Below, one piece after another: positions 1 through 4,800 of a stretch of 5,470 nucleotides of DNA. Each line of letters opens with the position of its first letter. Position 1 is the stretch's first letter. A program made the translations under genes and the position numbers. The notes under the pieces were generated by a model. The model saw only the letters and a program-made list of their open reading frames with translations. It did not search any database and was not told where the DNA came from. Origin of the DNA: Acidobacteriota bacterium (GTDB taxonomy: Bacteria; Acidobacteriota; Terriglobia; Terriglobales; Acidobacteriaceae); NCBI GenBank assembly GCA_021805955.1, contig JAJZDO010000403.1:1-5470 (forward strand), read 5' to 3'.

Positions 1-213
1 CTGTTTGCAGGGCGGATGCGCCGCATAAACTCCTGCCGGCGATCCAAATCCCCCTCGCCGCAACCCCTTCCAAACCTTATCGACGGATTATGGGCGCACC
101 CGAATTGCTTTTGCACGGGGAATCGGACCGGACAATACGAATGTCCATGAAAATGCAGACGCAGAGATGATCCAATCGCCACGCTTGACGTTCCCGCGCT
201 TCACTCCAATTCC
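1..213. other. Upstream region with no defensible gene
   Basis: No complete reading frame here has a start, a ribosome binding site and protein-like content together. On the plus strand one frame is open from position 3 to a TGA at 168-170 (about 55 codons) and could be the tail of a gene lying to the left, but it shows no motif I recognise. On the minus strand an ATG at 26-24 sits three bases after an AGGAG and would give only eight codons before the window edge, so a divergent gene starting there cannot be excluded. I leave both uncalled. Confidence 0.4.
7..36. repeat. Nested inverted repeat at left edge
   Basis: GCAGG at 7-11 is the reverse complement of CCTGC at 32-36, and inside it ATGC at 16-19 pairs with GCAT at 23-26 around a 3-nt loop. 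The result is a two-step hairpin with a small internal loop. No T-run follows on either strand, so it is not a standard rho-independent terminator. It may be the end of an upstream transcript or chance. Confidence 0.25.
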
Positions 214-237
214 ACCAGACCGATATCGAAGTCTGGT
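214..237. promoter_or_regulatory. Candidate operator dyad overlapping the acyl-CoA synthetase promoter
   Basis: ACCAGAC at 214-220 is the exact reverse complement of GTCTGGT at 231-237, with 10 nt between, of which eight form their own palindrome (CGATATCG, 221-228). The right arm ends inside the extended -10 element at 234-242, so a protein bound here would block RNA polymerase. The arm length and spacing suit a dimeric HTH repressor such as a TetR-family regulator of fatty-acid genes. The identity of the regulator is inference only. Confidence 0.45.
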
Positions 238-242
238 ATAAC
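234..242 (+). promoter_or_regulatory. Extended -10 promoter of the acyl-CoA synthetase gene
   Basis: TGGTATAAC carries the TGn extension at 234-236 followed by a near-consensus -10 (TATAAC, 237-242). No good -35 lies 16-18 nt upstream, which is usual for extended -10 promoters. Transcription would start near 249, giving a leader of about 58 nt before the ATG at 307. This placement also argues against translation from the in-frame TTG at 247, which would lie at or before the transcript start. Confidence 0.5.
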
Positions 243-306
243 GGGTTTGCCAGAGGCGTTGCGGCTCGAATTTCAATGCCGCGCGAGGAATGAGAAGGCT
301 GGGAAA

Positions 307-2109
307 ATGACATTCGATCTGAAGACACTGAACGACGTTTTCTTTCGAGCCTGCAGCGCGGGCGATCTACAGGTGATGCAATGGCGCGACACCGCAGGCA
401 AGTGGCAGCCCATTACTGGATGGCAACTCTATCGGCGAGTCCGAGCGTTTGCCGCCACGCTGTCCGGTTGGGGAATCGGCAAAGGCGACCGGGTCGCATT
501 GCTGGCTGAGAATCGCTGGGAGTGGGCGGTGACGGACTTTGCCGTCCTGTCTCTGGGCGCAGTCGATGTGCCGCTGTATCCCAATCTGACCGCGCAGCAG
601 GTGGCCATCATGCTGGCAGACTCCGGCGCACGCATCGTGGTTGTGTCGACGGCACAACAGTATGAGAAAGTCGCGGCGCTCCGCCATCAGACCCAGATTG
701 AACGAATCGTTCTGATGGATTCCCCGTCGACGGTCAGCCAGGCAGTCCGGTTCGCCGATCTTATGCCCGCCAGCGACGCCAAAGGCGAGCGCGTTGACCG
801 CGACGCCGATTTCGATCGTCGTGCCTACGACATTCAGCCGGACGATCTGGCCACCATCATGTATACCTCCGGCACCACCGGCGAAGCCAAGGGTGTCATG
901 TTGACCCACGGCAACATCGCGTCGAACCTCAACTTTTCCACCGGGGCATTTCATTGGGGCCGGCAGGATTCCTGCGTTTCCTACCTCCCTCTGTCGCATA
1001 TCACTGCGCGCCATGTCGACTACGCACTTCTCTGCCATGGCGCGACCATCGCGTATTGCTCTCCGTTTGACGCGCTCCCGCAGGCATTACGCGAAGTACG
1101 TCCGACAATTTTCGTCGGCGTGCCGCGCGTGTACGAGAAAGTACGACAGGAAGTTGAGCGTCGTGCCCAAGGGTCAAGGGTGCTGGCGTCGGTCTTGCAG
1201 TGGTCGCTGCGGCGCGGAAAAAAGTATCGCGCCACGTTGCTGGCCGGGAATACGCCAGGAAAGGCATCGTGGAAGATTGCGGATCGGCTGGTATATCGCA
1301 AAATTCGGGAAGGCTTCGGAGGCCGCGTCGGTACGTTTGTCTCTGGAGGCGCACCGCTGGGTACGGATACCGCAGGATGGTTTCTGGACGCCGGAATTCG
1401 TATTCAGGAGGGCTATGGCCTTACAGAAACTTCCCCGGTTGTTGCGCTGAACACGCACCTGCCATACCGTATTGGCAGTGTTGGCAGGCCACTTGAAAAC
1501 GTGGCGACAAAATTAGCTGCGGATGGAGAACTGCTGCTGCGTGGCCCTTCTATCTTTCAAGGCTATTGGAACAAACCTGAGGCCACAGCGGAAAGCTTCG
1601 ATGGGGAGGGATGGTTTCTCACCGGCGATATCGCGCGCATGGACGAGGATGGATTTCTCTACATTACGGACCGGAAAAAGGACCTCCTGAAAACCTCTGG
1701 GGGGAAGTTGATCGCTCCTCAACCCATTGAAAACCAGCTGAAGGCCGATTCGCTGGTAGCGCATGCCGCAGTTGTGGGCGACAAGAAAAAGTTTGCGTCG
1801 GTGTTGATTTCTCCGAATTTCCCCGCGCTGGAGGCTTGGGCGCAGGGAAAAAACATTGCCGCCGGCAGTCGCCAGGAACTGGTCGCGAATCCGGCTGTCA
1901 TCGCCGCGTACCAACAAGTGGTGGACCGCGTGAATGCGACGCTGGCCAGCTTTCAGACGCTGAAGCGCCTTTACATCGTGGCCGACGAATGGACTGTCGA
2001 TACCGGCGAGTTGACGCCCAGTATGAAGCTGAAACGGCCCGTGGTCGAGCAGCGGTATGCAACGGCGATTGCCCGCTTCTACCAGGACGATGGTTCTGCG
2101 CAGCGATAG
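307..2109 (+). CDS. Long-chain fatty acid--CoA ligase (AMP-forming, FAA1 type)
   Basis: This 600-residue enzyme should activate long-chain fatty acids: fatty acid + ATP + CoA gives acyl-CoA + AMP + PPi, in the cytosol or at the inner membrane face, feeding lipid synthesis or beta-oxidation. Adenylate-forming motifs appear in order: the P-loop YTSGTTG (186-192) followed by AKGVML; GYGLTE (369-374), which contacts the adenine and acyl pocket; TGD (439-441); the hinge region DRKKD (455-459) followed by SGGK; and near the end TPSMKLKR (570-577), containing the C-terminal lysines typical of the family. HITARHVDY (near 235) is typical of bacterial FAA1 proteins. Length matches the family. The ATG at 307 is chosen because GAGAAGG lies 8 nt upstream; an in-frame TTG at 247 lacks this and overlaps the promoter. 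The next gene follows after 117 nt on the same strand. The family is clear; chain-length preference cannot be read from the sequence. Confidence 0.95.
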   Translation: MTFDLKTLNDVFFRACSAGDLQVMQWRDTAGKWQPITGWQLYRRVRAFAATLSGWGIGKGDRVALLAENRWEWAVTDFAVLSLGAVDVPLYPNLTAQQVAIMLADSGARIVVVSTAQQYEKVAALRHQTQIERIVLMDSPSTVSQAVRFADLMPASDAKGERVDRDADFDRRAYDIQPDDLATIMYTSGTTGEAKGVMLTHGNIASNLNFSTGAFHWGRQDSCVSYLPLSHITARHVDYALLCHGATIAYCSPFDALPQALREVRPTIFVGVPRVYEKVRQEVERRAQGSRVLASVLQWSLRRGKKYRATLLAGNTPGKASWKIADRLVYRKIREGFGGRVGTFVSGGAPLGTDTAGWFLDAGIRIQEGYGLTETSPVVALNTHLPYRIGSVGRPLENVATKLAADGELLLRGPSIFQGYWNKPEATAESFDGEGWFLTGDIARMDEDGFLYITDRKKDLLKTSGGKLIAPQPIENQLKADSLVAHAAVVGDKKKFASVLISPNFPALEAWAQGKNIAAGSRQELVANPAVIAAYQQVVDRVNATLASFQTLKRLYIVADEWTVDTGELTPSMKLKRPVVEQRYATAIARFYQDDGSAQR

Positions 2110-2142
2110 CCGGATCTCTTCCGTAACCAGGCACGACGCTCG

Positions 2143-2174
2143 TTGAAGCTTCGTGAGGCTGTCGGACGTACAAT
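2143..2174 (+). promoter_or_regulatory. Weak promoter candidate for the phosphofructokinase gene
   Basis: TACAAT at 2169-2174 is a fair -10 hexamer. The best -35 partner, TTGAAG at 2143-2148, is 20 nt away, longer than the usual 16-18. The 117-nt gap after the acyl-CoA synthetase contains no convincing terminator, so the phosphofructokinase may be transcribed by read-through, from this weak site, or both. Confidence 0.25.
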
Positions 2175-2226
2175 CTTAAGTACAACTCATTACAAGAATG
2201 AAATTGATCTCCAAGGAGAAAGCATC

Positions 2227-3270
2227 ATGCGGGTTGGAATTCTGACGGGGGGCGGGGACTGTCCCGGCCTGAATGCAGTGATTCGCGCAGTGGTACGCAA
2301 AGGCATCTTTCATTACAGCGATGAATTTGTCGGCTTCATGGAAGGCTGGCGAGGAGTTCTGGAAAACAAGACCATGCCGCTGACGATCGACTCCGTTTCC
2401 GGCATCCTGCAACTGGGCGGGACCATTCTGCGTACCTCCCGCACCAATGTTCGCAAGAAAGAGGGCGGCATTGAGCAGTGCATCGAAACAATCAAGCGCA
2501 ACAAGTTGGACGCACTGATCACCATCGGCGGCGATGACACCCAGGGCGTGGCCAATGCGCTGATTCAGAAGGGTGTACCGTGCGTAGGCGTTCCCAAGAC
2601 AATCGATAACGACCTGAATGGCACCGATGTCTGCTTCGGTTTCGATACTGCGGTCAGCATTGCTACTGAGGCTGTCGACCGGTTGCACTCGACCGCCGAA
2701 GCGCATAGCCGCGTCATTGTCTGCGAGGTGATGGGCCGGGACGCCGGTTGGATCGCTCTTTACAGTGGTGTTGCGGGCGGCGCAGATGCCATCCTGGTGC
2801 CGGAAAAGCCGATCGACCTGGACGAGGTGATCGCCGTGATCAAGCAGCGCCGTACGCGGGGGAAGAATTTCAGTATTGTTGTGGTTGCCGAAGGAGCTAA
2901 GATGCCGGCCACTGGCGAAGTCGCAACGCACGGCAAGGTGGTGGATGAATTCGGTCATGCCCGACTGCTAGGGATTGGGCAGTTCGTTGCCGATGAGATT
3001 GAAAAACGAACCGGCTTTGAAACACGCGCTGTCAACCTGGGTCACACGCAACGCGGCGGAACGCCCACCGCGTTTGATCGAATGCTAGCGACTCGCTACG
3101 GTTCCGCAGCCATCGACCTGGTACATCAGGGAAAATTCGGCCGTCTGGTGGTGTTGCGTGGCACGGAAATTTCCGACATTCCGTTGGCGGATGCCATTGC
3201 AAAGAACCGCACTGTTGGCGACGATCTGCTGGCGCTGGCGAGCGATCTGCAGGCTGTCATCAAGAAGTAG
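2227..3270 (+). CDS. pfp: 6-phosphofructokinase, group III, predicted PPi-dependent
   Basis: This 347-residue enzyme phosphorylates fructose 6-phosphate to fructose 1,6-bisphosphate in glycolysis; if PPi-linked, the reaction is reversible. Seen: the N-terminal GGGDCPGLN (8-16); R72 in the TSRTN segment; GGDDT (101-105); PKTIDND (123-129) with catalytic base D127; R162; MGR (169-171); E222; and GHTQRGG (272-278) with fructose-6-phosphate ligands H273 and R276. From residue 72 to 222 the numbering coincides with E. coli PfkA. The two specificity positions are Asp104 (Gly in ATP enzymes) and Lys124 (Gly in E. coli), the pair known from PPi-dependent enzymes. It would often be annotated pfkA, ATP-dependent. 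The start at 2227 has AAGGAGA ending 7 nt upstream; an in-frame TTG at 2143 lacks a ribosome site. Length fits group III, which lacks the E. coli allosteric behaviour. Family certain, donor a strong prediction. Confidence 0.93.
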   Translation: MRVGILTGGGDCPGLNAVIRAVVRKGIFHYSDEFVGFMEGWRGVLENKTMPLTIDSVSGILQLGGTILRTSRTNVRKKEGGIEQCIETIKRNKLDALITIGGDDTQGVANALIQKGVPCVGVPKTIDNDLNGTDVCFGFDTAVSIATEAVDRLHSTAEAHSRVIVCEVMGRDAGWIALYSGVAGGADAILVPEKPIDLDEVIAVIKQRRTRGKNFSIVVVAEGAKMPATGEVATHGKVVDEFGHARLLGIGQFVADEIEKRTGFETRAVNLGHTQRGGTPTAFDRMLATRYGSAAIDLVHQGKFGRLVVLRGTEISDIPLADAIAKNRTVGDDLLALASDLQAVIKK

Positions 3271-3375
3271 CTCTCACCAGAGACTGGCCGTTTCTGCCTT
3301 GATCGAGTTGCTAGGGGTGCAAAAGGTGCGGAGACTGAATTGGGCGTTCCGTACAGGCGGGAATCAGACATGCCA
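3271..3375. other. Spacer after the phosphofructokinase gene
   Basis: No gene is seen. The only structure near the stop codon is a 4-bp hairpin (CTCT at 3271-3274 with AGAG at 3279-3282) and no T-run follows, so there is no convincing terminator. Confidence 0.4.
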
Positions 3376-3498
3376 CAACCCTATTAGCAGTGGTTGAACA
3401 AGAAGCGGCCCTGCCGGGTTGTGTTTTCGTTGAATTCTCCGGAATGATGCGTCGTAGTCACCGCGGTACTTCCCGCAAACACCCAAATAATAGGGTTG
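3376..3498. repeat. 11-bp inverted repeat bracketing a 101-nt segment
   Basis: CAACCCTATTA at 3376-3386 is the exact reverse complement of TAATAGGGTTG at 3488-3498. The right arm runs into the -35 hexamer of the HTH gene promoter (TTG of TTGAAA begins at 3496). The 101 nt between have no start-and-ribosome-site combination and no transposase. Possible readings are a pair of operator half-sites or full sites bridged by a looped repressor, a small MITE-like element, or the base of an RNA stem. No flanking target duplication is obvious. Confidence 0.5.
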
Positions 3499-3524
3499 AA
3501 ATCCCCAGAAAAACGGCCTATAAC
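3496..3524 (+). promoter_or_regulatory. Sigma70-type promoter of the HTH gene
   Basis: TTGAAA at 3496-3501 and TATAAC at 3519-3524 are separated by exactly 17 nt, each one or two bases off consensus. Transcription would begin near 3531, leaving a leader of about 50 nt before the ATG at 3580. The -35 overlaps one arm of the 11-bp inverted repeat, which suggests control at this step. Confidence 0.6.
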
Positions 3525-3579
3525 CAAAGTCCCAAGCTGGTGCAGCAGCCGGAGAAAATGGGGATTCAGGGGAGAGATC

Positions 3580-3960
3580 ATGGCAGGCTCAGTTCGCAGA
3601 AAAATCGCAGCTTCCGGCTCTCCGACAGTGACGGCGAATCCAACCCGCGCAAACCAGCGCCGGGCCGCACTGACTTTTTCCGGCCCCAAGTCTTTGACGA
3701 CCGACAATCGCGTCGCCTGGGAAGCGCGCGAGGTGATGGACATTCGCCAGGCGGCAGAGTATCTCGGGATCAGTTCCGACAGCTTGTACAAGTACGCATC
3801 GGAAAACGTAGTGCCAGCCTTCAAACTAGGCAATCGCTGGCGCTTCAAGCGGTCTTTGCTGGACAACTGGATGGAGCAGCAAAGTTCCCCCGGTTTTGAG
3901 CTGCCAACCGCAAAAGACGCGAAGCCCAAACAAAAGAAGCCCGTCGGTCGCGTCCGCTGA
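3580..3960 (+). CDS. Small excisionase-family helix-turn-helix DNA-binding protein
   Basis: This 126-residue protein is probably a DNA-binding transcriptional regulator. Residues 53-101 form the MerR-like winged HTH of the excisionase family (HTH_17 type): MDIRQAAEYLGISSDSLYKY is the helix-turn-helix, and GNRWRFKRSLLDNW (84-97) is the wing and following helix, including the family's conserved G..WRF and D.W pattern. The first 50 residues are Ser/Thr/Ala/Arg-rich and look unstructured; the tail after about 110 is Lys/Arg-rich and could add non-specific DNA contacts. The ATG at 3580 has AGGGGAG with 5-nt spacing and lies about 50 nt below a good promoter. An inner ATG at 3736 would give just the HTH domain. 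No integrase, recombinase or phage gene is nearby, so a phage excisionase role is unlikely; such solo proteins are usually chromosomal regulators. Target unknown; autoregulation through the upstream inverted repeat is possible. Confidence 0.85.
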   Translation: MAGSVRRKIAASGSPTVTANPTRANQRRAALTFSGPKSLTTDNRVAWEAREVMDIRQAAEYLGISSDSLYKYASENVVPAFKLGNRWRFKRSLLDNWMEQQSSPGFELPTAKDAKPKQKKPVGRVR

Positions 3961-4117
3961 TATTCGCCGCGATATCCCGTTTGTTATAGCAATTGAAGCA
4001 GCTTGTCATCCATCCAAGGCGGAATCCATTCGCCTAGGAGTCCACCTGTTTCACTCTGCCGATATGACGGCTGACGATACTTGATTCAGCATTCTGGCCG
4101 TGGCGAGACACCGCTAT

Positions 4118-4396
4118 TTACCACTCGGCCTGAATCGCAAGGGTCACCAGATTCAGAGCGAAGGGATCGAATTCGTCCCCAGTTATCCACGCTTCCACAG
4201 CGGCCGGCCGAATCTGCACCATTCCTGCGCCTTGCGAGCCATGGAGCAGCACCCTACACTGAAGCGGTTCCACGGTACTTTTGTTGTCCAGCGAAAGATC
4301 AAGCAATGCAGCTTTTATTCGGGGAAAGCCTGCGCAAGGTTCAATCCCGCTGGGTACGTCTACCGTTGAACAACAGTATCTAACAGATCTGGGCAC
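4118..4396 (-). CDS. Possible small ORF or gene remnant, unknown function
   Basis: A 92-codon minus-strand frame opens with GTG at 4396. Its C-terminal two thirds look like real protein: residues from about LLDLSLDN through AGMVQIRPAAVEAWI to DEFDPFALNLVTLAI have a balanced composition, G/C-rich third positions and a plausible alternation of hydrophobic and charged residues. The first 25 or so residues (Cys, Pro and Ser rich) do not, and no ribosome site precedes the start. This pattern suggests the 3' end of a decayed gene rather than an intact one, or an intact gene with a start I cannot identify. I do not recognise the family. Chance remains possible because the frame is short. Confidence 0.28.
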   Translation of the reverse strand: MPRSVRYCCSTVDVPSGIEPCAGFPRIKAALLDLSLDNKSTVEPLQCRVLLHGSQGAGMVQIRPAAVEAWITGDEFDPFALNLVTLAIQAEW

Positions 4397-4427
4397 GCTC
4401 GATTCTCAACGGCTCCAGAACTTTTTT
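4388..4427 (+). terminator. Weak rho-independent terminator candidate
   Basis: TCTGG at 4388-4392 can pair with CCAGA at 4415-4419, and a run of six T follows at 4422-4427. The stem is short (5 bp, perhaps one more with a bulge) and the loop long (22 nt), so it would be a poor terminator. If real it would end a transcript from the HTH gene side and isolate the nrdJ control region. Confidence 0.2.
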
Positions 4428-4476
4428 AGTGATTGGGCCTGACGGACTGAGATACCGGTGCCGCCAAGTGCCAATC

Positions 4477-4492
4477 TTGCAACGAATTGCAA
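4477..4492. repeat. Tandem TTGCAA palindromes one helical turn apart
   Basis: TTGCAA occurs at 4477-4482 and again at 4487-4492, 10 bp from start to start, so both self-complementary hexamers face the same side of the helix. They lie about 30-45 bp above the nrdJ -35. This would suit an activator or cooperative binding site, but no known consensus is matched. Confidence 0.3.
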
Positions 4493-4497
4493 AGGTA

Positions 4498-4543
4498 ACA
4501 CAATTAGTAGCGGTATAGGCTTGACAGACGCTACAGACAGCGG
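4498..4543 (+). promoter_or_regulatory. Two degenerate NrdR-box-like repeats at the nrdJ promoter
   Basis: The 16-mers starting at 4498 and 4528 begin ACAC and ACGC and end TAGCGG and CAGCGG; with two more bases (TA) they share 12 of 18 positions and are 30 bp apart. Against the known NrdR box (acaCwAtATaTwGtgt) I count 11 and 10 matches of 16, including C4, A6 and G13 in both, but the central ATAT is poor. NrdR boxes normally occur in pairs at about three helical turns upstream of ribonucleotide reductase genes. The second repeat sits between -35 and -10, where binding would repress. Position and pairing support the call; sequence match is only partial. Confidence 0.35.
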
Positions 4544-4549
4544 TACTTT
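4521..4549 (+). promoter_or_regulatory. Promoter of nrdJ
   Basis: A perfect -35 hexamer, TTGACA at 4521-4526, is followed after 17 nt by TACTTT at 4544-4549, which keeps the key T, A and final T of a -10. Transcription would start near 4556, giving a leader of about 245 nt before the nrdJ ATG at 4801. I see no better promoter nearer the gene. Confidence 0.55.
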
Positions 4550-4700
4550 CCCTCTACGGGCTTTTTGTGAGATTCACGCGTTGGACGCAAAGCTGGACTC
4601 CGAAGCTTGATGGCCAAGGAAAATTCGAGCCTGTTGGTATTTCAATGAATTGCCTCTCTCAGGCTGTGCATCGTAGCAACACCCGCAAGATTTGAACCAT

Positions 4701-4721
4701 GAAAGCCCGAGACAGGCTTTC
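4701..4721 (+). repeat. Perfect 7-bp hairpin in the nrdJ leader
   Basis: GAAAGCC at 4701-4707 pairs exactly with GGCTTTC at 4715-4721 around a 7-nt loop. No T-run follows, so it is not a terminator. It begins at the last base of an ATG (4699-4701) that is in frame with nrdJ, and would hide that codon's neighbourhood in structure. Confidence 0.45.
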
Positions 4722-4785
4722 TACGCAAAAACGCAGGGTCGGCATCCTATTCAGAGGGCCGAAACCAGCTCAGACATTCAACATC

Positions 4786-4790
4786 AGGAG
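4786..4790 (+). promoter_or_regulatory. Ribosome binding site deciding the nrdJ start
   Basis: AGGAG lies 10 nt before the ATG at 4801, slightly far but acceptable. The competing in-frame ATG at 4699 has only weak purines upstream and a TGA at 4693-4695 closes the frame just before it. Confidence 0.6.
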
Positions 4791-4800
4791 ACGCCCCCAA

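Larger units (their letters stand above)
3961..4476. other. Long stretch without a firm gene
   Basis: Plus-strand frames here (for example 4081-4383 and 4100-4369) lack ribosome binding sites and read as Arg/His/Ser/Pro-rich text with no motif, so I do not call them. The most protein-like content is on the minus strand (see 4118-4396). Short inverted repeats occur: CTGAATC at 4130-4136 with GATTCAG at 4150-4156 (another GATTCAG lies at 4083-4089), and GGCC plus GTGG at 4096-4103 with CCAC plus GGCC at 4121-4130. No tRNA, rRNA, transposase or riboswitch core is visible. Confidence 0.4.
4556..4800 (+). promoter_or_regulatory. Long nrdJ leader with possible alternative RNA pairing
   Basis: AGCCTG at 4628-4633 can pair with CAGGCT at 4660-4665 or with the second CAGGCT at 4713-4718. 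The second copy lies partly in the 3' arm of the hairpin at 4701-4721, so the pairings exclude each other, as in attenuators. A cobalamin riboswitch was considered because the product uses adenosylcobalamin, but I do not see the B12-box pattern. No known riboswitch core is recognised. Confidence 0.25.

Noticed and set aside
77..328. Minus-strand 83-codon frame at the first gene's promoter
   Set aside because: It overlaps the promoter and start of the acyl-CoA synthetase, has no ribosome binding site and shows no recognisable motif.
2176..2958. Minus-strand frame of 260 codons opposite the phosphofructokinase
   Set aside because: It lies entirely opposite and upstream of a well-conserved enzyme whose motifs are intact; it is an antisense by-product of codon bias.
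3390..3899. Plus-strand frame of 169 codons overlapping the HTH gene
   Set aside because: It is the shifted frame of the HTH gene in its second half, is Arg/Ser/Gln-rich and has no domain.
3580..3960. Phage or integrative-element excisionase
   Set aside because: No integrase, att-like direct repeat, tRNA or phage gene accompanies the HTH protein, and the neighbours are housekeeping genes.
3959..3976. GATAT/ATATC hairpin at the stop codon of the HTH gene
   Set aside because: The stem is 5 bp of mostly A-T pairs without a T-run, too weak for a terminator.
4551..4566. CCC...GGG followed by five T at 4562-4566 as a terminator or attenuator
   Set aside because: Only a 3-bp stem can form, and it sits at the predicted nrdJ transcript start.
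4685..4730. GATTTGAACC at 4689-4698 resembles the reverse complement of a tRNA T-arm
   Set aside because: The flanking bases do not form a 5-bp T-stem, and no acceptor stem or anticodon arm can be drawn on the minus strand.
4556..4800. Cobalamin riboswitch before nrdJ
   Set aside because: The conserved B12-box and core segments are not seen, and such switches usually control B12-independent reductases rather than the B12-dependent enzyme.
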